Source: G965202915 sp965205955
GTDB taxonomy: Bacteria > Pseudomonadota > Gammaproteobacteria > Eutrophobiales > Eutrophobiaceae
Assembly: GCA_965205955.1 (NCBI GenBank)
Contig: OZ242192.1
Span: 1,550,001-1,614,000 of the forward strand
DNA: 64,000 nt
Direction of reading: 5' to 3'
Position numbers and translations under genes: made by a program
Shown: positions 44,997 to 54,084 of the stretch, piece by piece
How positions within the stretch are numbered: the first letter of the stretch is position 1
How the letters are laid out: each line of letters begins with the position of its first letter
The notes under the pieces: generated by a model
Told to the model about the DNA's origin: nothing
The model's database searches: none
What the model saw: the letters and a program-made list of their open reading frames with translations, nothing else

Positions 44997-45620
44997 TCAG
45001 GCTTTTTTCTCCCCCCATAGTTCCTTCAGACGCTTTTCCCGCCCGCAGGCGTAGTAGTAGTATTTGTAGCGAAGCGGGTTTTTCTGGTAATAGTCCTGAT
45101 GGTAGTCTTCCGCGGCATAAAACTGCTCGAAAGGGATAATTTCCGTTACGATTGCTTGTTTGAAGGGTTTGGTTTCATCCAGATCGCGCCGTGATTCTTC
45201 AATCAGCCGCTTCTGGTCTTCATCATGGTAGAAGAGTGCGCTACGGTATTGATTGCCTCTGTCGCAGAATTGTCCATTTTGGTTGGTTGGATCGATGTTC
45301 ACCCAGTACACAGCCAGCAGTTCTTCAAATGAGACTTTGTCGGGATTGTAGGCGATCTGTATCACTTCGATATGGCCGGTGAGTCCGGATGAGACTGCGG
45401 AGTAGCTGGGATCCTGTGTGCGCCCGCCGCTGTACCCTGAAGTCGTCGATACCACGCCGTCCAGCTTGTCGAATGGGGGTTCCATGCACCAGAAGCATCC
45501 GCCGGCAAAGGTGGCGAGTTTGACCTTGTTATCTTGCCCGTCTTCGGCGTTGGCGTTGAAAAAAATCGGGTATAGCAGGATTGTTGAAAGTATAATTGAA
45601 AATGTGCGGGTATGGTTCAT
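44997..45620 (-). CDS. msrA: Peptide-methionine (S)-S-oxide reductase, periplasmic
   Basis: From the ATG of MNHTRTFSIILSTILLYPIFFNANA the protein has 207 residues with a signal peptide, so repair occurs in the periplasm. The catalytic motif GGCFWCMEPPFDKLDGV is followed by SGYSGG, GLTGHIEVIQIAYNP and the C-terminal AAEDYHQDYY. A frame extending 68 codons upstream lacks MsrA sequence. It diverges from a second msrA gene across a 103-bp gap. Its 3' end is duplicated at 43874-44039. Confidence 0.95.
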   Translation of the reverse strand: MNHTRTFSIILSTILLYPIFFNANAEDGQDNKVKLATFAGGCFWCMEPPFDKLDGVVSTTSGYSGGRTQDPSYSAVSSGLTGHIEVIQIAYNPDKVSFEELLAVYWVNIDPTNQNGQFCDRGNQYRSALFYHDEDQKRLIEESRRDLDETKPFKQAIVTEIIPFEQFYAAEDYHQDYYQKNPLRYKYYYYACGREKRLKELWGEKKA

Positions 45621-45723
45621 TTTTTCAGTCCGTAGTTGTTGGTAGCATTGTGACAATATCAGGCTAAAATAGTTTACCCTATGATACGGAATCGTGCTCG
45701 TTTTTTCAGGTGATGGAAAAGAA

Positions 45724-46362
45724 ATGATATTCAACGCAAGCAGGAAAATCCGCATGCCTGCTCCCGATGAAGCCCCAAAAGGGCGGGAGGAAGCCATGCC
45801 CGTGACAAATCGGCATTTTGTCAATCAAAACAGGCTGAAACCGCCGTTTCCGGACGGGATTGAATTGGCAATTTTCGGAATGGGCTGCTTCTGGGGGGCC
45901 GAGAAATGTTTTTGGAGTATGCCGGGTGTGTATTCTACCGCGGTTGGTTATGCGGGCGGTTATACGGCGAATCCGACTTATGCAGAGGTTTGTGCCGGGC
46001 GCACCGGCCATAACGAAGCAGTGCTGGTTGCGTATGATCCGGGGCTGACTGAGTATACATCATTGCTGAAAACCTTCTGGGAGGGGCATGATCCCACTCA
46101 GGGCATGAGACAGGGCAATGATGTTGGCACGCAGTATCGCTCCGGTATTTATTGTTTCAATGAGGTTCAAAAGGCCGCAGCGGAAAAAAGCAGGGAGCAG
46201 TATGGGCAGGCCCTGTCGAAAGCGGGGTATGCCGGGATCACTACGGAAGTATTGTCCGCCCCCGAGTTTTATTATGCCGAGGATTATCATCAGCAGTATC
46301 TCGCCAAGGATCCGTCCGGGTATTGCGGACTCGGCGGCACCGGGGTGGCATGCGATAAGTAA
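45724..46362 (+). CDS. msrA: Peptide-methionine (S)-S-oxide reductase, cytoplasmic
   Basis: A second MsrA, 212 residues, no signal peptide. It has an N-terminal extension (FVNQNRLKPPFPDG) typical of the longer E. coli-type MsrA. The motif FGMGCFWGAEKCFW holds the catalytic Cys, followed by GYAGGYTANPTYAEVCAGRTGHNEAV and YYAEDYHQQYL. A C-terminal cysteine (YCGLGGTGVACDK) can serve as the recycling thiol. The start at 45724 follows GGAAAAGAA. It is divergent from the periplasmic msrA. Confidence 0.95.
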   Translation: MIFNASRKIRMPAPDEAPKGREEAMPVTNRHFVNQNRLKPPFPDGIELAIFGMGCFWGAEKCFWSMPGVYSTAVGYAGGYTANPTYAEVCAGRTGHNEAVLVAYDPGLTEYTSLLKTFWEGHDPTQGMRQGNDVGTQYRSGIYCFNEVQKAAAEKSREQYGQALSKAGYAGITTEVLSAPEFYYAEDYHQQYLAKDPSGYCGLGGTGVACDK

Positions 46363-46365
46363 ATA

Positions 46366-46554
46366 TCAGCGTTTTTTATTGCCAGGACCGGCCTTTTTTT
46401 CCGGTATCTGTTTTTCCCCGGGTTTGCCTGACGATGCAGGTATGGCAATTACCGAACCGCTTTGTGTCCGTATGTAATTGATGCCGGGGGCATTCGTTTT
46501 GTTTTTTCCGATGTTCATGGCGCTGGGAACCTCGCTGCAAATTTTGTGATCCAT
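46366..46554 (-). CDS. Doubtful small basic protein (62 aa)
   Basis: The frame overlaps the end of the PilZ-like gene by 40 bp on the same strand and encodes a Lys-, Pro- and Gly-rich 62-residue product. A shorter start at its thirteenth codon would remove the overlap. No family is recognised and no good ribosome site is seen. Position just after the PilZ-like gene is the only support. Confidence 0.25.
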   Translation of the reverse strand: MDHKICSEVPSAMNIGKNKTNAPGINYIRTQSGSVIAIPASSGKPGEKQIPEKKAGPGNKKR

Positions 46555-47027
46555 TCTTCCATGATCTTTTCCTGACTTAGAAAAGGTCCATCTTTCCGTC
46601 TTTTTTCACCCAGATAGTGTTCGATATGACATACCTGCTCCACGATCCGGATACGTTGCTCGTCCGGCTTATGCATCAGCCATAAACCGATCCCATACCC
46701 GCGCTTTTCTTCCTGTATCAGGACAACTTTGCAGGTGAATTTATGCGTGTCTTTTCGCATCGGAATGCTTATTTCCAGTACCGTGCCGGGCCTGAGGTAT
46801 TTTTCCGAGGGGATAATGAGACCGATATTGCAGGATTCTTCTGTTTTGAGGGTTTTTTTGCGCTCCCCAAAGCGCAATATCCTGAGCTGCAGCGGGAATT
46901 GTTGCGGATGCTGGATAAAACCGTGCAGATGTTCGTTCCTGAAATCGCCGGTAATGGCGGGTACCGGAAACTCATCGGGTTTGAATGAGGTCTTATTCTG
47001 TATATGATTTAGCATGATATATTCCAT
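46515..47027 (-). CDS. PilZ-like domain protein
   Basis: A 170-residue protein. The central part (about 45-135) resembles a PilZ domain: a short strand pair, ESCNIGLIIPSEKYLRPGTVLEISIPM, then FTCKVVLIQEEKRGYGIGLWLM. The usual RxxxR and D/NxSxxG c-di-GMP residues are not clear, so ligand binding is doubtful. The C-terminal helix (IVEQVCHIEHYLGEKRRKDG) is charged. Starts at 47027 or 47015 are equally possible. A 39-aa membrane protein gene lies just upstream on the same strand. Confidence 0.6.
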   Translation of the reverse strand: MEYIMLNHIQNKTSFKPDEFPVPAITGDFRNEHLHGFIQHPQQFPLQLRILRFGERKKTLKTEESCNIGLIIPSEKYLRPGTVLEISIPMRKDTHKFTCKVVLIQEEKRGYGIGLWLMHKPDEQRIRIVEQVCHIEHYLGEKRRKDGPFLSQEKIMEEWITKFAARFPAP

Positions 47028-47069
47028 TTTTCAATAGGTTGTTGAACTGGTTTTTTGACATGGTGGAAT

Positions 47070-47189
47070 TTACTTTTTATATTTCTGTCCAGAAAAATAA
47101 GTAAACACGGCTAATATTATGAGTATCACCCCCATAACAAATAAAAAAGCGGTAACGGTACCGTATAAATACCGATAGAGAGCTTCCAT
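47070..47189 (-). CDS. Small single-pass membrane protein (39 aa)
   Basis: A 39-codon frame from an ATG at 47189 encodes a protein with a hydrophobic helix (about residues 9-31, GTVTAFLFVMGVILIILAVF) and a basic end (SGQKYKK). This is a credible positive-inside single-pass protein. A weak GAAGATCG precedes the start. It lies 42 bp upstream of the PilZ-like gene on the same strand. It is shorter than usual annotation cut-offs. I know no family for it. Confidence 0.5.
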   Translation of the reverse strand: MEALYRYLYGTVTAFLFVMGVILIILAVFTYFSGQKYKK

Positions 47190-47472
47190 CGATCTTCAAT
47201 GTTTTTGATGTCATCAAGATATTTTCATCTAATAAAATATTGTGATTTGATTTAAATATAGCACATTCAATTGGTAATTACAAGTATTTTTCTATATTTT
47301 ATAATTATTTAATATATTTATCTAAAATATAAATCAAACTAATTATATCATAAACATAATATAAGTATATAAAAAATATGTATTTTTATCTAAATATGAC
47401 AGAATTATCATTAAGAATGCCGGGGCCGGGTAAATTTGCAGTGGGTAAAACCTGTTGGTTTGGAAGGGATTT
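47190..47472. other. Strongly AT-rich intergenic region
   Basis: No gene is visible. Runs of A/T (47220-47400) suggest divergent promoters for the 39-aa/PilZ-like unit and the coiled-coil protein gene. Confidence 0.5.
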
Positions 47473-47934
47473 ATGAAGATTTTGACCTGGATAGTCCTGG
47501 TGATCCTGATCGCCGCGTCTATGGTATTGCTTAGGCCGGATCCTGACAGGATTGACGGCGGTTTCGAGACCTCATTGAGCGATGAGGGCAATGAACCTGC
47601 CGGAGCCGGCAGCGAAGCATCAGTTTCGGATTATGAAGAAAGATATGCGGCTATGCAGTCCGAGTTTGACAGGTTGGCAGAGAGCCGGCGCGCATTGAAG
47701 AAACGCCTTGACAGGCTGAAACATGAGCTTTGGGGGATAGCGCTGCCCGCTGATCAGGCAAAATCGATAAATGAATCAATGCTGACCGGGTTCAAGGCGT
47801 TGAAAACGCCGAAGATGCTCGGGGCTTTTTCCAGCGTACGGGAGATACGGGATGAGATCGACCGGGTCGAATCCGTCAACAGGAAGCTGGATCGTGCTCA
47901 GGAGCGCATCGGGCAGGCTGAAAAGCGGAATTAA
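47473..47934 (+). CDS. Membrane-anchored coiled-coil protein, hypothetical
   Basis: A 153-residue protein from ATG 47473 (GGAAGGG upstream). The first 20 residues (MKILTWIVLVILIAASMVLL) form a membrane anchor. An acidic linker follows, then a coiled coil (about 55-90, FDRLAESRRALKKRLDRLKHEL) and a second helical segment to the end. The soluble part is likely periplasmic or cytoplasmic depending on topology. No family recognised. Its last codons overlap the 3' end of the convergent mtaB gene. Confidence 0.65.
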   Translation: MKILTWIVLVILIAASMVLLRPDPDRIDGGFETSLSDEGNEPAGAGSEASVSDYEERYAAMQSEFDRLAESRRALKKRLDRLKHELWGIALPADQAKSINESMLTGFKALKTPKMLGAFSSVREIRDEIDRVESVNRKLDRAQERIGQAEKRN

Positions 47935-49220
47935 TGCTCAGAAGGCGCTTGATCCGGCATGACTGCAAGGCTGGAATGATCTATGCTGATGATATTGGCA
48001 TCTGTTACCCGGTTTGCGCTAATTTCGCAGTCGGACGCCTGATATTCGGCACGGATGTAATTCGAGGTGTAGCCGGTCCATTTTCCCGCTGTATTTTTGT
48101 TTTCCCACAGCACCGAGGTTGTTTTGCCGATTTGTTTTTCGAGATAGTCTTGCCTCATTTTTTTGCCAAGGGCCTGTAATTGCCGGTGGCGCTGTTTTTT
48201 TATCGGCATTGCGATTTGATCGGGCATGTTTGCGGCTTTAGTGCCGCTGCGCGGTGAATAGCTAAAGATATGGCAATGGGAGAATCCTGTTTGTTCTATA
48301 AATTCCATGCTGCGCTTCCATTCTTCATTGGTTTCGCCGGGAAAGCCGACAATGATGTCGGTGGTGAGATTGAAATCCGCTATGCAGGAGCGCAGCTCGT
48401 GTACCAGTAGTTCAAAGTCATTGGTTTTACAGCGGCGCCCCATTTTTTTCAGTGTCGTGTTACTGCCGCTTTGTAGTGGCAGGTGCATATGGGGCATTAG
48501 TTTTTTGTTTTCGAAGAGCGCAATGAACGGCTCCGACAGTTCCCACGGTTCGAGTGAGGCAAGTCTGATGCGGGGGATGTCGGTATCTGCAAGTATCGCG
48601 GCGGTCAGTTCGGTCAGGCTGGAATCGATGTCGCCGCCGTAACCGCCTATGTGAACGCCGGTCAATACTATTTCATGGATGCCTTGCCGGTGAATTGTAT
48701 TGATTTCATCAATGATGGCGGCTATTGGGCGGCTGCGTTCTTCCCCGCGCGCCAGGGTAACGGTGCAGAAGGTGCAGCGGTGGCGGCAGCCATCCTGTAT
48801 CTTGATGAAGGCGCGATTGCGGCCTCGCATAAACAGCGGTGTTTGCTGTGGCGACGCGGGATTGAAAGGCGTTTTTTCCACTGTCAATTTATCCAGGACG
48901 ATATCCGCCAACTGATCTTTTTTATGGTTGGAGATAATCAGGTCAATGCCGTTAATATCGGTGTCGAGATTGTGGTTGAGGGTGGCATAACAGCCGCTGA
49001 CAACCAGCTTGGCTTGGGGATTTTTGCGTTGGACCCGCCGAATTAATTGGCGTGATTTTTTGACCGCTTCCTGAGTGACGGCGCAGGTATTGACCACCAG
49101 CAGATCGGCGCGATCCGGATCATTGGTGATGGTATGTCCTTTTTGTTGGAAATCCCGGCCCCAGTTTTCAAGCTCCGCTTCATTGAGCCGGCAGCCCAGT
49201 GTATTCAGGTTGATTCGCAT
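47931..49220 (-). CDS. mtaB: tRNA t6A37 methylthiotransferase
   Basis: A radical-SAM enzyme that adds a methylthio group to N6-threonylcarbamoyladenosine 37. From ATG 49220 the protein has 429 residues. Order: UPF0004 domain with three cluster cysteines (NTLGCRLNEAE, VVNTCAVT, VVSGCYA), radical-SAM domain with CRHRCTFC (about 150), and a TRAM-like end. The NTLGCRLNEAELE opening is characteristic of MtaB rather than MiaB or RimO. The stop overlaps the convergent gene by 4 bp. Confidence 0.93.
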   Translation of the reverse strand: MRINLNTLGCRLNEAELENWGRDFQQKGHTITNDPDRADLLVVNTCAVTQEAVKKSRQLIRRVQRKNPQAKLVVSGCYATLNHNLDTDINGIDLIISNHKKDQLADIVLDKLTVEKTPFNPASPQQTPLFMRGRNRAFIKIQDGCRHRCTFCTVTLARGEERSRPIAAIIDEINTIHRQGIHEIVLTGVHIGGYGGDIDSSLTELTAAILADTDIPRIRLASLEPWELSEPFIALFENKKLMPHMHLPLQSGSNTTLKKMGRRCKTNDFELLVHELRSCIADFNLTTDIIVGFPGETNEEWKRSMEFIEQTGFSHCHIFSYSPRSGTKAANMPDQIAMPIKKQRHRQLQALGKKMRQDYLEKQIGKTTSVLWENKNTAGKWTGYTSNYIRAEYQASDCEISANRVTDANIISIDHSSLAVMPDQAPSEH

Positions 49221-49302
49221 AGGCGGATAGTATAACAAATCGGACTGTGCGGTTTGGCTATGTGCCACCGACACGATCCGTGGATAGTGACTGCATGCCG
49301 TG

Positions 49303-50247
49303 CTAGTGATCGGATAGTAGTTGCGTCAAGTGTGCGTCAATGCATTCCGGTAATCGCTGGAGATTATAACCGCCTTCGAGCAGTGAAATGATTTTTCCCT
49401 GGCAGTATTTTTCGGCTTTCTCCATCAGCCATTCCGTCATGCAGCTGTAAAATTGCGTTGAAAGACGGATGTCGGCCAGTGGGTCGTCGGCATGCGCATC
49501 GAATCCGGCGGAAATGAGTATGATCTCCGGGCGAAATTCATCGATTTTCGGCAGGATTTTTTCGTTAAAGGCTGCTGTATAGTGGGTGTCGGATGCCCCG
49601 GCAGACATCGGACAATTCAATGTGGATCCTGCGCCTCGTCCTGTTCCGGTATCGTCGTACCTGCCGGTTCCGGGATAAAATGGAAACTGGTGGGTGCTTA
49701 TATACAGGACGGAGGGGTCTTGTTCGAACAGGTGCTGTGTCCCGTTGCCGTGATGCACGTCCCAATCAAGGATGAGTATTTTATCCAGGCCGTGCGTTTT
49801 CTGAAGATAGCGGGCCAGGACGGCGATATTATTGAATACGCAGAATCCGAGCGCCATTCCCTTTTCGGCGTGATGCCCCGGGGGGCGCAGCAACCCGAAA
49901 CCGTTATCGATATTATTTGCCACCACCGCATCGGCCAACTGCAATCCGCTACCCGCCGCCTTGAGTGCAATGTCGAAAGAGTTTCTGGATATCGTTACGT
50001 CTGGTGAATCCAGAAAAAGGCCGCCTGATAGACAGGTTTGCCTGGCACGCTCGATATATTCGCTGCTATGCACCTGTTCGATGTGGTCAATGTCGGCGTA
50101 GCGGGATTCGATATTGCTTAGTTCGGAAAGGCGGTTTTGTCCGGATAAATAATCAATCGTCGATTGAAGCCGCTCCTTGCATTCAGGGTGTCCCGCTCCC
50201 GTGTCATGGTCGAGAAAAACGGGATCATAGGAAAAGCCGGTGCGCAT
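49303..50247 (-). CDS. Histone deacetylase-family hydrolase
   Basis: A 314-residue zinc amidohydrolase. Visible class II-type motifs: HPECKERL, RPPGHHAEKGMALGFCVFNN (His pair, about 120), LDWDVHHGNGTQ (zinc Asp/His, about 160) and ISAGFDAHADDPL (zinc Asp). The length is typical of bacterial acetoin-utilisation/acetylpolyamine-type members. The substrate is unknown; bacterial members deacetylate polyamines or lysines. It follows mtaB's promoter region and precedes prc by 24 bp on the same strand. Confidence 0.92.
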   Translation of the reverse strand: MRTGFSYDPVFLDHDTGAGHPECKERLQSTIDYLSGQNRLSELSNIESRYADIDHIEQVHSSEYIERARQTCLSGGLFLDSPDVTISRNSFDIALKAAGSGLQLADAVVANNIDNGFGLLRPPGHHAEKGMALGFCVFNNIAVLARYLQKTHGLDKILILDWDVHHGNGTQHLFEQDPSVLYISTHQFPFYPGTGRYDDTGTGRGAGSTLNCPMSAGASDTHYTAAFNEKILPKIDEFRPEIILISAGFDAHADDPLADIRLSTQFYSCMTEWLMEKAEKYCQGKIISLLEGGYNLQRLPECIDAHLTQLLSDH

Positions 50248-50271
50248 GGTGGTGTCCTCCTAAATTTATTT

Positions 50272-52380
50272 TTACAGTCCGCCCAGATTATCGATGGGAT
50301 TGTCTTCGTTGACGGTTTTTAATTCGGCCGGCAAATTGGATCCGGGCACAATCAGGTCATGGAGTATATTTGCCGTCTCATTCAACAGGATATCGATCTG
50401 TTCGGTTTCGTCTGCATCTGCATCTTCATCGTCACTGAGCGGTTTCAGCCCCTGTAACTTCCGCATTTTGTTTTGTATATCTTTTCTTTTTCTGAGTATG
50501 TCTTCTCTTTCCCGGCTGCGTTGGGCCTCCAACAGGGAAATGTTCTCGCGTTCGCTATTAGTGCGTGTCAATTCAATGTCTTCCAGGAAGAGTTTGAAGA
50601 GTTCATCGTTTTCTATGCGGGATATGTGTTTTGCTTTTGCGATGGAAAAGGTATGTGTGGGCGCGCCGGCGGTTCTGTATTTGGCCGGTTTTACTTCATC
50701 CCAGGGCAGGGCGTTGTCATAGGCGCGCTCGCCATGCTTGGAAGAGTCTTCCGCAGTCGGGAAAATAATATCCGGCACTACGCCTTTATATTGATTGCTG
50801 CCGCCGCTGATGCGGTAGAATTGGGCAACGGTAGTCTTCAGGCGGCCAAGATCACTGTCGAAATTTTTTGTCAGGTGATTCAGGTTAATCATACTTTGTA
50901 CGGTCCCTTTGCCGAAAGTTGGCTCTCCGATGATTATCCCTCTTTGGTAATCTTGTATCGCGCCGGCAAAGATCTCGGAAGCGGAGGCGCTGTTGCGGTT
51001 CACCAGCACCGCCAGAGGGCCGTTATAGCTGATCCCCGGTTCGGGGTCTTTGTTGATTTCCACGCGCCCGGCAGAGTCTTTTGTTTGTACAATCGGCCCC
51101 TGATCGATAAACAGGCCGGTCAATTCGAGCGCTTCAAACAATGAGCCGCCACCGTTATTACGCAGATCGACAATCAGTCCGTTCATGCCCTGCTTTTCCA
51201 GCTCATCAATTAATTTTCTGACGTCCCGGGTTGTGCTCTTGTAGTTCTTTTCTCTTTTTGATTGGGCAACAAAGTCTATATAGAAGGTGGGTATATTGAT
51301 AACGCCGATCTTTGTATTTTTTTCAGGCAGTTCAATAATCGATGAGCTTGCCGCCTGTTCCTCCAGTTTGATTTTATCGCGCGTCAATGTAATCAGTTTT
51401 GCCGGTTCTTCATAGCCGTTGTCTTTTTTCAGCACCCCTAAGCGCAATTGGGTATTCTTCGGACCGCGTATTTTGTCCACAACATCATCGAGGCGCCAGC
51501 CGATTACATCGATAATGTTGCCATCGGTTCCCTGACCGACGCCTACTATTCTGTCTTCGGCCTTTAATTGCCCGCTCAATTCGGCCGGGCCGCCCGGTAT
51601 GATTTTTACTACCTGGGTATAATCGTTTTCACCGCGCAATACCGCGCCGATCCCTTCCAGGGAAAGGCGCATGCTGATATCGAAATTTTCCGAAGTTCGT
51701 GGAGAAAAGTAGGCGGTGTGAGGCTCTATAGCGGTAGTATAAGCATTGATAAAGGATTGGAAGATGTCATTGGAATTGAGTTGATGGATGCTGGTTCTCA
51801 AGCGCTTATATCGGGCGGTCAATAGCTTATTTATTTCTTCTTCTTTCTTTTCGGCGAGTCGCAGATTGAGCACGTCATTTTTGACTCTTTTGCGCCATAT
51901 CGTGTTTATTTGTTGCTCGTTCCAGGGCCAGGATGCCTCCCTGCGGTCAAAGCGATAGGTCTCGTTCTTGTTGAAATCAAATTCTTCATTGAGCAAATTG
52001 ACGGCATAGGCGGATCGCTCATCTACACGTTGACGATAGCGTTTGAAGATTTTAAATGCGAGGGATAGGTCCAGTTCGTGTATTGCATCATCGATCTTGT
52101 GTCGGTATTGCATGAATTCATCAATATCTTTTTGAATAAAATAGGATTTATTCTGATCGAGAATTTTCAGGTAGTTGGTCAATATGATGGACGAAAGCGA
52201 ATCGTCCAGGTTGGTTTTTTTGTAATGCTCCTTCGAAAGGATGCGGCTGATTAATTCAATTGCCTTTTCATGCCCTTTCTGCTGATTGAGCTCTGACAGA
52301 GGCACTACAGGGATTTCCGCCCTTGCCTGATAGAAGGCAAGCACTGATACCAGGATGAGTGAGATTGATTTTAACTGCAT
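50272..52380 (-). CDS. prc: Carboxy-terminal (tail-specific) processing protease Prc
   Basis: A periplasmic serine protease of 702 residues from ATG 52380, with signal peptide MQLKSISLILVSVLAFYQARA. An N-terminal helical domain, PDZ domain (about 210-300, GIGAVLRGENDYTQVVKIIPGGPAELSGQLKAEDRIVGVG) and S41 protease core follow. The catalytic Ser is in NRNSASASEIFAGA and the Lys in GEPTFGKGTVQ. The C-terminal DUF3340 region is acidic (DDEDADADETEQ). It degrades or trims proteins with non-polar C-termini. A frame 26 codons longer lacks signal features. Confidence 0.95.
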   Translation of the reverse strand: MQLKSISLILVSVLAFYQARAEIPVVPLSELNQQKGHEKAIELISRILSKEHYKKTNLDDSLSSIILTNYLKILDQNKSYFIQKDIDEFMQYRHKIDDAIHELDLSLAFKIFKRYRQRVDERSAYAVNLLNEEFDFNKNETYRFDRREASWPWNEQQINTIWRKRVKNDVLNLRLAEKKEEEINKLLTARYKRLRTSIHQLNSNDIFQSFINAYTTAIEPHTAYFSPRTSENFDISMRLSLEGIGAVLRGENDYTQVVKIIPGGPAELSGQLKAEDRIVGVGQGTDGNIIDVIGWRLDDVVDKIRGPKNTQLRLGVLKKDNGYEEPAKLITLTRDKIKLEEQAASSSIIELPEKNTKIGVINIPTFYIDFVAQSKREKNYKSTTRDVRKLIDELEKQGMNGLIVDLRNNGGGSLFEALELTGLFIDQGPIVQTKDSAGRVEINKDPEPGISYNGPLAVLVNRNSASASEIFAGAIQDYQRGIIIGEPTFGKGTVQSMINLNHLTKNFDSDLGRLKTTVAQFYRISGGSNQYKGVVPDIIFPTAEDSSKHGERAYDNALPWDEVKPAKYRTAGAPTHTFSIAKAKHISRIENDELFKLFLEDIELTRTNSERENISLLEAQRSREREDILRKRKDIQNKMRKLQGLKPLSDDEDADADETEQIDILLNETANILHDLIVPGSNLPAELKTVNEDNPIDNLGGL

Positions 52381-52458
52381 CGAATTTCTAAATTTGTATG
52401 TTGGCTGGCGGTACTTGTCGCATATTCTGATGATAACCGATCGTTCGATTTCTGTCAT

Positions 52459-52801
52459 AGTATTTGTGAATCAATGGGTAGAGTATATCTGAAATTTGGC
52501 TTATTTGTAAATTCTTTGTGAATAATTAATAAATACAGTATTTTAAGATATTTTTATCTAGTAAATTCTAGATAAATTCCATTCTATTAAACGAGGCCTC
52601 ATCCGTATGGCTGGGCATTGTGAAGATTGTGTAAATACGGTGAATCACGTCTGTATGTGGCCGTATCCGGCCTGCCTTGTGCAGGGAACTAATTGTATGT
52701 GTCAAGTCAATATATTTACTGGCTTTTGTCTTGAGTTGGTGGATTGGTATGATGTGTTTGCGTTTCCTGGAAGGTGGATCTTTTGATTGAACCGGGATTT
52801 T
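52459..52801. other. Intergenic region between prc and hydrolase
   Basis: The first 120 bp are AT-rich and should hold divergent promoters. Nothing resembling a gene or RNA is visible in the rest. Confidence 0.45.
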
Positions 52802-53758
52802 ATGATGACCAGGGTTTATAAAATTATAGCTTGCTTGCAGAGCTTAGGCAGCATTCCCCGCAATCTGGGTGCTGCGGCACTTGTTTTAGCTTGTTGTGGT
52901 GTCGTCCATGCCGATGATATTTCCTGGGGGAATGCCCCGGGCAAACTGTATTCGGTAGACAACCACCGCCTGCATCTCAATTGCAAGGGTGATGGGCATC
53001 CGGTAGTAATTCTGGAGGCGGGATTGGGCGGCTTTTCCCTGGAATGGTTTTATGTGCAGGAGGATCTCGCCAAGCTGACGCAGGTATGCTCCTATGACAG
53101 GGCAGGCTATGGCTGGAGTGACTGGAGTCCGGGGCCTCGTACCACGATGCGGATTGTCGATGAATTGCACGCCTTATTGAAAACCGCTGAAATAAAACCC
53201 CCGTACCTGCTGGTAGGCCATTCCTTCGGCGGTTTCAATATGCTTTATTTTTCTAAATCTCATCCTGAATTGATCGCTGGATTGGTATTGGTGGATTCTT
53301 CTCACCCGGATCAATTCTCACGCTTGTCCGATATGCCCGGTTTGAACGAGGAAAACCGCTCCAGGCAAGTAATCAGCTTTTTTGACACGAGACGGGTGTT
53401 GTATTTATACCCTGAAAAAATTCGCGATCTTGCCTTGCAGTTTCTCACCAGCCGCAAGGCATTCGATACGCAGCGAAGAGAGCACGATAGCTTTAAAGAT
53501 AGTGCGATGCAGGTCCGGGAATTAGGCAAGATGCCGGCACTGCCGATGATTGTTGTTTCCAGGGGAAAGAGTGAATGGCCGGATAATCCAAGGGGGCATA
53601 CCCTGGAAAATTCATGGCAGGCGCTACAAAGGGAATTGCTTGATATGGTGCCTGATGGCACTCAGATGATCGCCGAAGGCAGCGGCCATTTAATTCAATT
53701 AGAGCGGCCGGACGTTGTGGTCAGGGCTGTATCGAAGATGCTGGATAAAATTAATTAA
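52802..53758 (+). CDS. Alpha/beta hydrolase, probably exported
   Basis: A 318-residue protein from ATG 52802 (a TTG lies five codons earlier). The N-terminus has a basic segment and hydrophobic stretch (LGAAALVLACCGVVHA, about 22-37), consistent with a signal peptide or anchor. The hydrolase fold has ILEAGLGGFSLEW (oxyanion), the nucleophile elbow LLVGHSFGGFNM (Ser about 145), a late Asp and His in EGSGHLIQLERPDVV. Typical for small-ester or lactone hydrolases; substrate unknown. Confidence 0.88.
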   Translation: MMTRVYKIIACLQSLGSIPRNLGAAALVLACCGVVHADDISWGNAPGKLYSVDNHRLHLNCKGDGHPVVILEAGLGGFSLEWFYVQEDLAKLTQVCSYDRAGYGWSDWSPGPRTTMRIVDELHALLKTAEIKPPYLLVGHSFGGFNMLYFSKSHPELIAGLVLVDSSHPDQFSRLSDMPGLNEENRSRQVISFFDTRRVLYLYPEKIRDLALQFLTSRKAFDTQRREHDSFKDSAMQVRELGKMPALPMIVVSRGKSEWPDNPRGHTLENSWQALQRELLDMVPDGTQMIAEGSGHLIQLERPDVVVRAVSKMLDKIN

Positions 53759-53933
53759 AGGCAATGTTTCCGATGATGCCATAGTCGATGAACAGCGGGG
53801 CTTGAAAAAATGGTTTGATGATAAAGACTTTGCGGCGGGGTATCACAATTTTGTATTCGGAAAAGCGGTCGATATTTGTTTCTTTTTGGTTCAAGATAAC
53901 TAAGATGTGCTACTTGAACATAGAGGAAATACA

Positions 53934-54062
53934 GTGTCAAAAATAAATACTTTACGAATTGTAGAGATGGTAAACAGTGGTACAAGACCTATATTGTTCA
54001 AAGATCCCAACGATCATGACCGGTCAATTTTGAGGTGTCGTTTAAAACAAGACCTTTATTAA
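53934..54062 (+). CDS. Possible 42-aa small protein or gene remnant
   Basis: A GTG-started frame with GAGGAAAT 6-7 bp upstream encodes 42 residues (opening VSKINTLRIVEMVNSG). No family recognised. It precedes a broken frame at 54085 and the duplicated secreted-protein gene, so it may be part of the same degraded cassette. The stretch from 53759 to 53933 holds nothing else I can support. Confidence 0.3.
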   Translation: MSKINTLRIVEMVNSGTRPILFKDPNDHDRSILRCRLKQDLY

Positions 54063-54084
54063 TAACCAAGAGGAATAGTAAATC

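Larger units (their letters stand above)
42952..45162. repeat. Tandem duplication of a 1.09-kb unit
   Basis: Copy A runs about 42952-44040 and copy B from 44041 to 45162. Each contains the same leader (GGGGACTAACATTGACAAATT, then GATTCGGGGAAACAGGGG), a membrane-protein gene and the last 166 bp of msrA. The msrA end is nearly identical in both. The membrane genes have diverged slightly, with small insertions in copy B. At the A/B junction (44039-44041) the msrA fragment is joined directly to the leader of copy B. Confidence 0.93.

Noticed and set aside
53715..53903. 62-codon frame after the alpha/beta hydrolase
   Set aside because: It starts inside the hydrolase gene in another frame and has no recognisable product or ribosome site.
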